Source: a bacterium (GTDB lineage: Bacteria; Krumholzibacteriota; Krumholzibacteriia; JACNKJ01). Taken from it: a stretch of DNA of 64,000 bases. The position numbers and the translations under genes were made by a program. Location: positions 62,001 through 126,000 of the forward strand of contig JAAEPZ010000433.1 of the NCBI GenBank assembly GCA_024231955.1, given 5' to 3'. Within the stretch, counting starts at the first letter, position 1. Each line of letters begins with the position of its first letter. The notes under the pieces were generated by a model that had not been told where the DNA came from, made no database searches, and was given only the letters and a program-made list of their open reading frames with translations. This document shows positions 34,791 to 43,908 of this stretch, one piece after another.

Positions 34791-36149
34791 CTAGGGGGCC
34801 CCTCTTTCGGGGATACGCACGATGAATTCGCTGCCCACATCAATTTTGCTGCTCACGCTGACTGTCCCCCTGTGCAATCGAGCCACCTCCCTGACGATGG
34901 CCAGCCCCATACCATTGCCGGAGGGGTATTTCTTTGCAGCATTTTCACAACGGTGATGCTCCTCGAAAATGGATTCCAGATCCTCCGCATTGATTCCGAT
35001 CCCCCGATCCGTCACCAAGACCTCGATCATCCCATCCGGAGTCGACCGCTGGATCCGGACCGCTATTTCCGAATCGTCATGGGAGTACTGAATGGCATTG
35101 CCGACGAGGTTGTCCACCAGGATCTGGAAGAGATCCGGGATAATCAGGAAGGTTGCCCCCTCCTCCAGCGTCGTGGATAGGGACAGGGTGATCCTGCGAG
35201 CATTGGCAATATCCGCGAACTTGTCGCGGAACCGCTCCAGGAATTGATGAACGCCCACCTCCTGATAATCCTCATGTTTAAAGAGGGTCGTGCGCAGATT
35301 GGAAAGCTGGATGATGTTCTTGATCATGCTGGATAGAGCTTCGCAGCGAATCTGTATTTTCTCCATGATGCCGGTCATCTGGGGAGTGAGGTCGCCGACG
35401 TACCCTCCGAGGATCACATTGGCATAGCTTTGAATCGCAGCGAAAGGCGCTTTCAGCTCATGAGTCGCCCGCAATGTGTAATTCTGCTTCTCGCGATCCA
35501 GCTCGATCAGCCGCCTGTTGACCTCAATCATCTCATCTCGGCGTCGGCGGATCTCCATGACCAGAATCCTGGTCAGGAGGAAGACAAAAACGAAGATCAC
35601 TGTATTGAAGACGCAGAGAGTGACCGCTCCCCCGAAGGGCAACTCGCCCAGCCCCTCGGTGACCATGATCCGGTCAAGGGAATCGGCGTGTCTCATTGCA
35701 AGAATATAGGTGAACAGCAGGCTGATGGTTGTTGTGGTGAAGCAATAGCGGATCCTCTGCCAGACGATGCCGGTCAGGATAACGTGCGGCAGATAGAGAA
35801 GCGCCATGTTGAAGTGGCTGAACCCGGCGAAGTAGATGAGTATGAAGACGCAGATGTAGTCGGTAATGACCTGAACCATGAAGAGATAGTTGTAGAGTTC
35901 GAATCGTTTCCGAGAGCCCCCCTTGCGCTGCAGAACGGTATGGGCATAGCGAAAGAGGATATTGGAGACGGCCAGCAGAATCGCGATAATGCTGAGAGGC
36001 TGCGGCCGCATCCCCAGGATCTCACCTGCCGAGATCGTCGTCAGGAGTGCAATCACCGCCACCAGAAGGGCCAACCATCTCAACCGAATGAGGAGCAGCC
36101 CCTTGGTCCAGAGAGCCGGAGCCAGGTCATCTTGGGATAGGTTCATCAT
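34791..36149 (-). CDS. Membrane histidine kinase paired with the citrate synthase-receiver protein
   Basis: 452 residues. Six predicted membrane segments (about 17-200) with only short loops, then HisKA with His230 in ATHELKAPF, and a complete ATPase domain: N box DNLVGNAIQYS, G1 DRGIGI, G2 SGNGMGLAI. There is no periplasmic sensor domain and no receiver in the chain. The ATG follows the stop of the citrate synthase-receiver gene after one base (TGAGATG), so translation is coupled and the natural partner is that receiver. Signal unknown: a membrane-embedded or redox/quinone-like cue is possible but not shown. Confidence 0.93.
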   Translation of the reverse strand: MMNLSQDDLAPALWTKGLLLIRLRWLALLVAVIALLTTISAGEILGMRPQPLSIIAILLAVSNILFRYAHTVLQRKGGSRKRFELYNYLFMVQVITDYICVFILIYFAGFSHFNMALLYLPHVILTGIVWQRIRYCFTTTTISLLFTYILAMRHADSLDRIMVTEGLGELPFGGAVTLCVFNTVIFVFVFLLTRILVMEIRRRRDEMIEVNRRLIELDREKQNYTLRATHELKAPFAAIQSYANVILGGYVGDLTPQMTGIMEKIQIRCEALSSMIKNIIQLSNLRTTLFKHEDYQEVGVHQFLERFRDKFADIANARRITLSLSTTLEEGATFLIIPDLFQILVDNLVGNAIQYSHDDSEIAVRIQRSTPDGMIEVLVTDRGIGINAEDLESIFEEHHRCENAAKKYPSGNGMGLAIVREVARLHRGTVSVSSKIDVGSEFIVRIPERGAP

Positions 36150-36150
36150 C

Positions 36151-37704
36151 TCAGGCGTTTCGAACCTTGTCGATTGTAGCCAGCAGGACCTGCGGATTCA
36201 CCGGTTTCTCAAGGAAATGATCGGCAGGAACCGAACTGTACTCCTCCCTTGAGATCCTCGATGAGAATGCCGTATCGAACTTCTGGTTGATGGCCGACAT
36301 GATGATTACGGGGATATCCTTGGTGTCGTCCTTACTCTTCAACTCGCGGCAGATATCGAATCCGGCCGTGGGATGCCCCGGGAACATCACATCAAGCAGG
36401 ATGACATCCGGTTTCAGATCGCGCACCTTATCCATCGCACTCATATAGGAGGTTTCTGATGCGACACGATAGTCGTTCGCCTCCAGCGGTATCTGGGTCG
36501 CCTCGATCAGATCGACATCGTCATCAACGATAAGGACCGAAACCTTGGCGGCAGCCTTGACCCGTTCGATTGCGGCGGGGGTTGCGACCTTCTTGCCGAC
36601 CTCACCGATATAGAGACACTTGGGACGGTAGATGCGGTTGTCCTCCCACTGCTCACCAATGTGCGCGCACCAACCGACGATCCGCGCCAGGGCGAAGATG
36701 GGTGTGAAGATGATCTGGTTGATCCCCATGGCGGTGAAGAGAGTCCCGGAGAAGAAATCGACATTGGGATAGATCTGCTTGCCCTTCCTCTCCATCAGTT
36801 CGCAGGTGTAGGACTCCACCCGCTCCAGTATCTTGATGCGCCGATCGGTGGCGGCATCGGTTTCGATCTCGTACAGCATCTTCTGGGTAATGACCGCGCG
36901 CGGGTCCTTCTGGCGATAGACCCGGTGACCCATCCCGCTCACCTTGCCCTTCTTGGCCAGGTGATTGTCGATGAATGTCTCCACATTCTCCACAGATCCG
37001 ATGGCGTCGATCATCTCGAGCGTGCGCTCATTGGCGCCGCCATGCAACGGACCGGAGAGAGAACCAAGGGCGGCCGACAGAGAGGCGCTGACGGAGGCCA
37101 TCGAGGAGGCGACAACCCTCGCAGTGAACGTGCTGGCGTTGAAACCGTGCTCCATGTGCAATGTGAGCGAACGGTCGAAGATGCTGGTATTCAATTCCGT
37201 CGGTTCTTCACCGGAGATCATGTACAGGAAGTTACCGGCGTAGCTGAGATCGAGTCGCGGCTGCAAAATCTCCTGCCCGTTGATGAAGCGCCAGTGAGCG
37301 GCGATTATCATCGGCAACTGGGAGATGTAGGCGATGAATGTCTCATCGGCGGTCATGCCGTCCTTGTTGTCCCAGATCCCCCCCAGAGCGGAGACGGTTG
37401 CCTGAAGAACCTTCATCGGGTGAGTTTCCTTTGAAAAACTCTTCACGAAACCCATGAGATTCTTGTGCAGACGCCTGTAGTTCAGCAGCTTCTCATTGAA
37501 CTCATCCAGATCGGAGGCGCTGGGGATACTCTTGTTCAGGAGTAGATACGCGACCTCCTCGAAGGTGAAATTGGCGGCAAGATCCGATATCTCATAGCCC
37601 CGGTAATAGAGCTCCCCTTTGGTTCCATCCACATAGCAGATAGTCGATTCGCCGGCGAGGACACCCTCTAAACCTTTTTTAACTTCATTCTCTGTCGGCA
37701 TCAT
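36151..37704 (-). CDS. Citrate synthase fused to a response-regulator receiver domain
   Basis: 517 residues. Residues 1-386 are a complete type-II-like short citrate synthase: His221 (GPLHGGANE), His260 (GMGHRVY) and Asp316 (NVDFFSG) match the three catalytic residues, and HGFNAST and YRGYEISDLA are also family signatures. From 387 a receiver domain begins: Asp394-396, phospho-acceptor Asp438 in ILLDVMFPG, Ser470 and Lys500 in FLEKPV. All phosphotransfer residues are intact. No DNA-binding domain follows, so the enzyme is itself the output. AGGGGAG lies 6 bases before the ATG. The histidine kinase gene follows with one base between. Control of citrate synthase by phosphorylation is an inference. 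Confidence 0.93.
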   Translation of the reverse strand: MMPTENEVKKGLEGVLAGESTICYVDGTKGELYYRGYEISDLAANFTFEEVAYLLLNKSIPSASDLDEFNEKLLNYRRLHKNLMGFVKSFSKETHPMKVLQATVSALGGIWDNKDGMTADETFIAYISQLPMIIAAHWRFINGQEILQPRLDLSYAGNFLYMISGEEPTELNTSIFDRSLTLHMEHGFNASTFTARVVASSMASVSASLSAALGSLSGPLHGGANERTLEMIDAIGSVENVETFIDNHLAKKGKVSGMGHRVYRQKDPRAVITQKMLYEIETDAATDRRIKILERVESYTCELMERKGKQIYPNVDFFSGTLFTAMGINQIIFTPIFALARIVGWCAHIGEQWEDNRIYRPKCLYIGEVGKKVATPAAIERVKAAAKVSVLIVDDDVDLIEATQIPLEANDYRVASETSYMSAMDKVRDLKPDVILLDVMFPGHPTAGFDICRELKSKDDTKDIPVIIMSAINQKFDTAFSSRISREEYSSVPADHFLEKPVNPQVLLATIDKVRNA

Positions 37705-38301
37705 GATCTACTCCCCTGGAATTATTGCCATGGATATCCAATTCAGACTATTTACCCTCGTCGACCAGTTGTCCCGAGATCCTGGATATATCCATACTCG
37801 CCGAGAATTATATGCGAAAGAGGGTGTATTGGAGAATATTTCCCCTATCGGCACCGCCCGCGTCACCATTGCGCAATCTAAGCGATATACCCAATCTTCG
37901 CAACATTCATTGCAGACAGCCCAGAGATTTTTAACACACCCTCTCATTTTCACGACGGAATGGATTCATTCCGGCTATATCCAGGCCCCGAAAACACTCG
38001 AAATCGCACCTCGCAAACTTGAGATCAACCTGGCCGGCGGCTTTGCCACGGACATCCCCGACTTCAGGGAGGCCTGGCCCGGGCACCTGTTCGGCAACGC
38101 TCCTGCACAAGTTCAGCCCTTTCCGTTCCTGCGACGGCATAAATTCCCACATGGGCCTTTCCGTATCGGCAGCGAAAAGAGTAGTCCGTTTCGGCATGGA
38201 CGATGGGCATATGCAAATGGGTTGACGCTTTCGGACAAATGACGAACCTTGCATTATCGGTTTACAGGTCAGTCCCAAACCCGGACAAGGATCAGGTCTT
38301 G
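37705..38301. other. Intergenic stretch, no gene recognised
   Basis: About 600 bases between the citrate synthase-receiver start and the NosD-like gene. It must hold both divergent promoters. Frames of 179 codons (plus, 37703-38242) and 115 codons (minus, 37931-38278) overlap each other but match no known motif and lack strong ribosome binding sites. The GC-rich part near 38000-38200 could be a decayed gene. Confidence 0.4.
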
Positions 38302-39522
38302 ATGCGTTTACCCAATCGCCATGCGCTGCCGCTCAGTATCCTGATAATGGCGATCTTCACATCGGACCTCCTGGCCATCCCCCCCCTGCAGCTCTTCGTG
38401 GACCTGACTCCGGCCGGTGAGACCCTCCGCCCGTTGCCCGGGGTTTACGCCGGTCCGATAGTCATCAACAAACCGATTATCCTGGACGGCATGAATGAGG
38501 TGACCATCGACGGACGGGGAGCGGGCACGATTTTGACTATCAGGGCCGCAGGTACGGAGGTGCGCAACCTCCATCTGACCGGCTCGGGGACCTCCCACGA
38601 CAAGGTGGACGCCGGCGTCCTGATTGAGACCGATGAGGTGCTGCTGGAGCACAACATCATCGACGATGTCCTGTTCGGCGTGCACATCTCCCAGGGTGAC
38701 GGCAACACGGTGCGGCACAATACGATCTCGTCGCGAACGGCGGAGCTCACCCTGCGGGGCGAGGGGATCCGACTGTGGTACAGCCGGGAGAACCTGATCA
38801 TGGACAATGACATCACCCGCGTGCGGGATCTGGTTCTCACCAACTCGCCCTACAACCACATTGTCGGCAACCGGATCTCGGACAGCCGCATCGGGCTGGA
38901 GTTGATCTTCTCGCCCGGAGTCGAGATCGCGGAGAATATCCTGAGCAGGAATGAAAACGGGATCGTCGGGATCTACTCGGACGAGTTGCACATCCATCAC
39001 AACCGCATCGAGCACCAATCGGTGCTTCTGGGTTCGGCCATTGCCGTCAAGGGGAGCTCCCTGACACGGATCGAAAAGAACGAGATACTCCATTGCGCAA
39101 TCGGCTTGACCGCGAACTCTCCGACCCATCCCGAGAACATCCTCAACCTGTTCGAGAACAGGTTCGCCTATAACGATGTGGCCCTTTACTTCTACGGCGA
39201 TAAGGGGGGACACATCATTCACGGCAATCGCTTCGTCGGCAACTTCAGACAAGTGGCGGTGACGGGACCCACCAGCGCCCTGACCAACGACTGGCTGGGA
39301 AACTACTGGCAGGATTACAAGGGCTTCGACAAGGACGGCGACGGAACCGGCGACACACCCTACTCGGCCTATCTCTACTCGGACCGCATCTGGATGGACC
39401 GCAAAATGGCCAAATTCTTCCGGGGTTCTCCGGCGCTGGAGCTCATCGATTTCGCCGAACGGCTGGCTCCCTTTTCCGAGCCGCACATGATATTCCAGGA
39501 CCCTCATCCGCGAATGTACTGA
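38302..39522 (+). CDS. nosD: NosD-like right-handed beta-helix protein
   Basis: 406 residues with a signal peptide (ends LLAIPP). The middle (60-330) is a parallel beta-helix with repeated N-x-I and G-x-x-L/I units (VRHNTISS, LIMDNDITRV, HIVGNRISDSRIGLEL, IEHQSVLLGSAIAV, HIIHGNRFVGN). The C-terminus has the NosD signature region NDWLGNYWQDYKGFDKDGDG, then GDTPYSAYLYSD and ALELIDFAERLAPF. NosD helps assemble the copper sulfide cluster of nitrous oxide reductase. No nosZ, nosF, nosY or nosL is next to it, so it may serve another cuproprotein or be a distant copy. ATG at 38302 has AGG 5 bases upstream. Confidence 0.78.
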   Translation: MRLPNRHALPLSILIMAIFTSDLLAIPPLQLFVDLTPAGETLRPLPGVYAGPIVINKPIILDGMNEVTIDGRGAGTILTIRAAGTEVRNLHLTGSGTSHDKVDAGVLIETDEVLLEHNIIDDVLFGVHISQGDGNTVRHNTISSRTAELTLRGEGIRLWYSRENLIMDNDITRVRDLVLTNSPYNHIVGNRISDSRIGLELIFSPGVEIAENILSRNENGIVGIYSDELHIHHNRIEHQSVLLGSAIAVKGSSLTRIEKNEILHCAIGLTANSPTHPENILNLFENRFAYNDVALYFYGDKGGHIIHGNRFVGNFRQVAVTGPTSALTNDWLGNYWQDYKGFDKDGDGTGDTPYSAYLYSDRIWMDRKMAKFFRGSPALELIDFAERLAPFSEPHMIFQDPHPRMY

Positions 39523-39566
39523 ACGCCGTAGCCGAGACTTCCCGCCCCGGCCTAGGAGATTCGCCG

Positions 39567-40517
39567 CTATTTGACCAGTACGAGCTTGAGCGAATGAACC
39601 TGTCCGCCCGTCTCCAATCGCCCGCAGTAGACACCGGCCGCCAGAGCCCGCCCGCTCTGATCCTGACCCGACCACGACAGCGAATGATCGCCGGCGGGCA
39701 ACGTATCCTCGCAGATGGTCGCCACTCGACGTCCGGTGGCATCGACAATACCGAGCTTCACATATTGCTCGGATAGCAGTGTGAAATGGAACGTTGTCTT
39801 CGGATTGAACGGGTTGGGCCGGCTCTCGAGGCCGGTTACACCGGCAGGCTCCTGCGGAGTCACTCCCGTCACCAGACCATCGATGTCATAGGCGAAGTCA
39901 CGCGGTATCTGGGTATAGGCGGCAGTAGAGGTCCAGCGATCGTAACCCCACCAGGTTGCATCCAGATAGGCCTCGCAGCCGTGGATATCCCACTCAGCGG
40001 TGGAACACAATCCGGCAAAAGGTTCATCATGCCCCCAGTCGATAACCACCTGCCCCCCGATCGACATCCCCTCGCTGATCGTCAGACCGACGGGCAAGGC
40101 CGCCGTCACTTCATAGACGGTTGCCAATCCGGAGTGAACATGGTTGACGATGAGCTGATCCCAGGTGAAGAGGTAGCCGATGTGCAGATCGAGTTCTGGC
40201 GGGCATGATTCGAGGTAGAAGTTGATGTTGATCCCGATGGGGTTCCGCCAGGGCGCATACCACTCCCCCACCCAGAACGTGATCTTGTTGACGGTGCTGC
40301 CGGCAAGTTCAACCGGGATATCGTCGACGATCTCGGCGTCGAATCCGGAGGAGACATTGTAGGTTCCGTCATAATCGGGATTCTGATGATGCAGGGTGTC
40401 CCGCGGATACTGCTCGCCAGTCGAGCCGTGCGATCCGGGGGTCAGCGGTAACTCGGCCTGAACACCTGATGAAACCAGCACCGCCAGAATCAGGGGTAAG
40501 GACATCACAGATTTCAC
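39567..40517 (-). CDS. Secreted protein with C-terminal FlgD-type Ig module
   Basis: 316 residues. The GTG start at 40517 follows AGGAGG with a 6-base gap, so the longer frame is not used. A signal peptide ends VQAELP. A beta-sandwich of unknown type (30-220) carries many Trp and Gly residues (VGEWYAPWRNPIGI; DATWWGYDRWTSTA). The last 80 residues are a FlgD_ig/T9SS-type C-terminal module: SRPNPFNPKTTFHF, LGIVDATGRRVATI, SLSWSGQDQSGRALAAGVY, ending KLVLVK. Such modules target or anchor proteins in FCB-group bacteria. Function of the sandwich unknown. Confidence 0.82.
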   Translation of the reverse strand: MKSVMSLPLILAVLVSSGVQAELPLTPGSHGSTGEQYPRDTLHHQNPDYDGTYNVSSGFDAEIVDDIPVELAGSTVNKITFWVGEWYAPWRNPIGININFYLESCPPELDLHIGYLFTWDQLIVNHVHSGLATVYEVTAALPVGLTISEGMSIGGQVVIDWGHDEPFAGLCSTAEWDIHGCEAYLDATWWGYDRWTSTAAYTQIPRDFAYDIDGLVTGVTPQEPAGVTGLESRPNPFNPKTTFHFTLLSEQYVKLGIVDATGRRVATICEDTLPAGDHSLSWSGQDQSGRALAAGVYCGRLETGGQVHSLKLVLVK

Positions 40518-40669
40518 AGCTATCCTCCTGATGAAGAGCACTCGCCTATCCGCGTCCAGTGTACCATGGTTTGGGGTCCGCTGTGCGCCATTATTACATT
40601 TCCTGAACATGGGGAGGATATTGACCCCGGATCCCCGCGCGCTTCAACCGGTAAAGGGGCAATGCAAAA

Positions 40670-40694
40670 GCCCCCCCGCCGTTCGCGAGGGGGC
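40670..40694 (-). terminator. Terminator after thyX
   Basis: A 10-bp stem on the minus strand (one G-U pair) with five-base loop, followed by TTTT. It lies 24 bases past the thyX stop. Confidence 0.85.
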
Positions 40695-40718
40695 GAATCT
40701 GTAACGATGCGGGGTCGG

Positions 40719-41639
40719 CTACCAGGGCACCTTGATCCCCAGACGCCGGGCTTTCTCCTCAAGCTCGATCCGTTCGCGGTTGCGCTTCACCGGCTCTCCG
40801 GCGGGCGGCAGCATCCCCCGCTCGACGAGCAGATCGATGGCCCCCTTGTCGTCGCCGCGACCGATCGCACTGAAGACCGCGACGTCAATACTGGAGAGCG
40901 GCAGGGCGTTGGCGCGGTAGTCTTGGTACGCCTCCCAGGTGTGGGGACACCAGCGGGCGACGATCTCGTTGCCGATGATGTCGGCGTACGCGCGGATCTC
41001 CAGCTGGGCGTGGTGGTCCATCCGCAGGGCGAGGAAGTGGAGCAGGTTGTGGAGATCGATTTTCCAGTAAACCTCGGTGTAGGTGGAGAGCGGCAAATCT
41101 TTGCGCGCCTGCTCCCGCGCGACCCCCAGTTCCACACGCTCCTCGTAAAGCGCTCTCCCGGCGGCCAGGTGCTCGGTCTCCCGAAGACTCAGACGTGCGC
41201 CGGTCTCCGCATCAAGACACCCATCGCTCCCCTGCTTGTTCAGACCGGACTGCAGTCGCCACTCGTCGGGCTGCGTGGTATCGGCGATGGAGATGGCCTC
41301 CGAGTAGCGGGTGGAGTATTCGTTGACGCTGGCGGTGCGATGCCGAATCCACTGCCGCCAGCAGTCCATCGGCACCCTGATGTGCAGCTTGAGTTCGCAC
41401 ATCTCGAACGGACTGGTGTGACGATTGCGCAGAAGGTAGCGGATCAGACCGCTGTCCTGCTGCACCTGCTTCGTCCCCTTGCCGTAGGAGATGCGCGCCG
41501 CCTGGACGATCGCCTGATCGGATCCCATGTAATCGATCACGCGGATGAAACCCTCGCTCAGCACCGGCCAGGGGCGGCCGAGGATCTCGTCGATGGCGGG
41601 AACTGACGCTCTTGTGATGCTCTCCAGCTTTTGATCCAT
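40719..41639 (-). CDS. thyX: Flavin-dependent thymidylate synthase
   Basis: 306 residues. The ThyX signature RHRTASVNEYSTRYS is intact around residue 100, and DYMGSDQAIVQAARISYGKG and HLLHFLALRMDHHAQ-type helices complete the fold. It makes dTMP from dUMP with reduced FAD. This is the ~300-residue form, longer than the ~230-residue minimal ThyX. GAGGAG sits 4 bases before the ATG. Monocistronic, with a terminator at its 3' end and no nearby gene of folate metabolism except metF 30 kb away. Confidence 0.95.
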   Translation of the reverse strand: MDQKLESITRASVPAIDEILGRPWPVLSEGFIRVIDYMGSDQAIVQAARISYGKGTKQVQQDSGLIRYLLRNRHTSPFEMCELKLHIRVPMDCWRQWIRHRTASVNEYSTRYSEAISIADTTQPDEWRLQSGLNKQGSDGCLDAETGARLSLRETEHLAAGRALYEERVELGVAREQARKDLPLSTYTEVYWKIDLHNLLHFLALRMDHHAQLEIRAYADIIGNEIVARWCPHTWEAYQDYRANALPLSSIDVAVFSAIGRGDDKGAIDLLVERGMLPPAGEPVKRNRERIELEEKARRLGIKVPW

Positions 41640-41911
41640 GCTGCTCCTCGATACCTCTCCGCGATCCGGACGCCACGGAGGATGATTCAGGGGTTGGGAT
41701 GCTCCTGTTTATAGGGATTCGCCGCGGATTTGGCAACGCCCTTTGAGCCACAATCGACAGCGGAGCGGAAAGAAATGGAGAGTTCAGCGGATCCCGCCGA
41801 CTGCTCGGATCGACCGGGGCGGAACCACCTGTTGCCATGGATCGGAGGGGCAGCTATGCTACGGCCATCGACTGAACCGATATACCGAACTTATTCCTAG
41901 CGAGGTCGCAA

Positions 41912-42664
41912 ATGAAGAGGGTACTTATCGCCGCAACCGTCATCGTCGTGGTGATTATAGTAGGGATCCTCCTCCTGCTGTCCAATCTCAACACACTCGT
42001 CGCGAGAGCAATCGAGAAGCACGGCAGCGAGGTTACGGAAACCAGCGTGACCGTTACCGGTGTGAAGATATCTTTGCGTAAAGGGCGGGGATCGATCCGG
42101 GGATTGAGCATAGCCAACCCGGACGGTTTTGACCGTGGTGTAGCCTTTACGCTGGGCGACATCACCGTCGATATCGATCCAGCGAGTCTGACTCGCGAGC
42201 CGTTGGTCATTGAGGAGATCCGCATTGCGGTCCCGGTCGTCAATGCGGTGATCGCGGGGGACGGCTCCACCAATATCGACAGATTGCGCAAAAACATCCT
42301 GGCTCATACCCCCGCGGCAGCCGCAACGGACGACGATGAAGAGGGGGGCGCCGCGGAGGCGCGACGCATTCGGATCAAGCAGTTCGTTTTCGAACGGGGC
42401 AGCGTGTCGGTTGACGGCTCCGCCCTCGGCATCGAAGCCCGAACGATCGATCTGCCGGAGATCCGCATCGAAGAGATCGGCGGAGCGCAGGGCATGCTGC
42501 CCGATGAGGTGACCATGGTCGCTCTGACAGCCCTCGTCAAGCAGGTCGGCACCGAGTTGGCGGCATCTCAGATCAAGCAACTGATCAAGGATAACCTGGG
42601 CGATCTGACCGTCGATGAGGCCATCGACGAGGCGAAGGGGCTGCTCGACAAACTCGGCAACTAG
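41912..42664 (+). CDS. AsmA-like membrane-anchored protein, short form
   Basis: 250 residues. One N-terminal membrane anchor (MKRVLIAATVIVVVIIVGIL), then a beta-rich periplasmic part with features of AsmA/DUF748 proteins: VTGVKISLRKGRGSIRGLSIANPDGF, ITVDIDPASL, VIEEIRI, and NAVIAGDGSTNIDRL. The C-terminus (about 190-250) is two amphipathic helices. Large AsmA-like proteins move phospholipids between the membranes; this one is far too short to bridge the periplasm. GAGG lies 8 bases before the ATG. Monocistronic. Confidence 0.72.
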   Translation: MKRVLIAATVIVVVIIVGILLLLSNLNTLVARAIEKHGSEVTETSVTVTGVKISLRKGRGSIRGLSIANPDGFDRGVAFTLGDITVDIDPASLTREPLVIEEIRIAVPVVNAVIAGDGSTNIDRLRKNILAHTPAAAATDDDEEGGAAEARRIRIKQFVFERGSVSVDGSALGIEARTIDLPEIRIEEIGGAQGMLPDEVTMVALTALVKQVGTELAASQIKQLIKDNLGDLTVDEAIDEAKGLLDKLGN

Positions 42665-42742
42665 CCCGACGCACCGATCTTTCGACTCCAACGGACTACG
42701 GTTGGAGATCTCATTATCTGTCGAGATGGATATGCACAAAAC

Positions 42743-42764
42743 CCGGGTCGCAGTTGCGACCCGG
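42743..42764 (-). terminator. Terminator after the porin gene
   Basis: A 9-bp stem CCGGGTCGC / GCGACCCGG with a four-base loop, followed on the minus strand by GTTTTG. It is 49 bases past the porin stop. Confidence 0.85.
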
Positions 42765-42813
42765 ATTCCGTTGAATCAGCAGATGCCCTGCTCCTGACGG
42801 CAGCCTGGCGCCT

Positions 42814-43908
42814 CTAGAAACTGTGGATAAGACCGATGCCGATGCTGCGGGCGGTTTCACCCATGGGCACTCCGGACACCCAGGCGCCCTCCTCGTAGAC
42901 ACCGTCAGCGATGTTTTCGCCATGACCGCAACCGTTGAGACCGAAGGCCGCATTGTCCGCGTTGGTCATCATGGCGACGATCAGATACATGGTGGTGCCG
43001 CTGCCCATCCCATGATCAAGACTGAAGGCCATCAGTGTCGCGCCATCGTCATCGACATCCTTGTTCGGATCCAGGATGTAGTACTGCCCCTTGACGATCA
43101 ACTTGTCCGACATGCGGAACTGTCCGCCGAAGCCCATAACCTGCGCGGAGACATCGGCGACACCTTGATCGTTGGACACGGTCTGGAAGAGACCGCCGAC
43201 GGAGAACTTCTCAAGCCAGTATTTGCCGACGAGACGCAGCGCCGTTTCGGACTCTGCGGCATCCGGATCCTCCGGATTGCTCAGACCGGCAGGGTACATC
43301 TGGATCCCGCCGCCAAGCAGAAAGGCTTCGGCTTTGTAGATGCCCGACCCCCCAATCTTATAGTAGCTGTCCTCGGCAATCTCATCGGGCATACTCATGG
43401 CCAACGACGCCGTGAAACCGCTCATATCCGGTGTGGAGTACAGGATCATGTCGTCATAGCGGGTATCCAGCGAGGAGCCCACCCGGTTGTAGGTCTGTCG
43501 GCTGTCGCCCGCCCGATCCCCGAAGTAATCGACCTTACGGCCGACACTCAGGATAGGCGAATCGATACGACCGAATTTGATCGAGCCGAAGGAGCCCTTC
43601 AATCCACCGAAGGTATTGCGGGCCGCCCAGGTACCGCTGCCCTTATCGACAACGATGCTGGATTCGATCTGCCAGATCAGCGATAGACGACCATCGCAAA
43701 TGGTCCTCCAGCCCTTGATGCCGAAGCGAGAGCTGTTGCTCGCCAGGAACAGACCTGAGTTCTCACTGTCACTCATGCTCTCGATGGAAAGATGAATCTT
43801 GCCATAGGTGCTCATCCCGCAATCGGCACCTTCGTCGGTACAATCTCCCGCCATGGCGCTACCCGTAATCATAATGAAAACGGCAAGTACTATCAGAACT
43901 CTCTTCAT
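42814..43908 (-). CDS. Gram-negative trimeric-type porin
   Basis: 364 residues with a signal peptide ending AMAGD. The mature chain matches the Porin_4/general porin pattern: STYGKIHLSIESMSDSEN, SSRFGIKGWRTI, FGSIKFGRIDSPIL, YDDMILYSTPDMSGF, and a terminal Phe (GIGLIHSF) as in outer-membrane proteins. It should form a diffusion channel for small solutes. Cys-rich start of the mature part (two Cys in about 12 residues) is odd for a porin. AAGGAGG lies 8 bases before the ATG. Such porins are most common in proteobacteria, so a horizontal origin is possible. Confidence 0.85.
   Translation of the reverse strand: MKRVLIVLAVFIMITGSAMAGDCTDEGADCGMSTYGKIHLSIESMSDSENSGLFLASNSSRFGIKGWRTICDGRLSLIWQIESSIVVDKGSGTWAARNTFGGLKGSFGSIKFGRIDSPILSVGRKVDYFGDRAGDSRQTYNRVGSSLDTRYDDMILYSTPDMSGFTASLAMSMPDEIAEDSYYKIGGSGIYKAEAFLLGGGIQMYPAGLSNPEDPDAAESETALRLVGKYWLEKFSVGGLFQTVSNDQGVADVSAQVMGFGGQFRMSDKLIVKGQYYILDPNKDVDDDGATLMAFSLDHGMGSGTTMYLIVAMMTNADNAAFGLNGCGHGENIADGVYEEGAWVSGVPMGETARSIGIGLIHSF

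Noticed and set aside
38308..39675. 455-codon minus-strand frame opposite the NosD-like gene
   Set aside because: The sense strand has beta-helix repeats and a NosD C-terminus; antisense has no motif.
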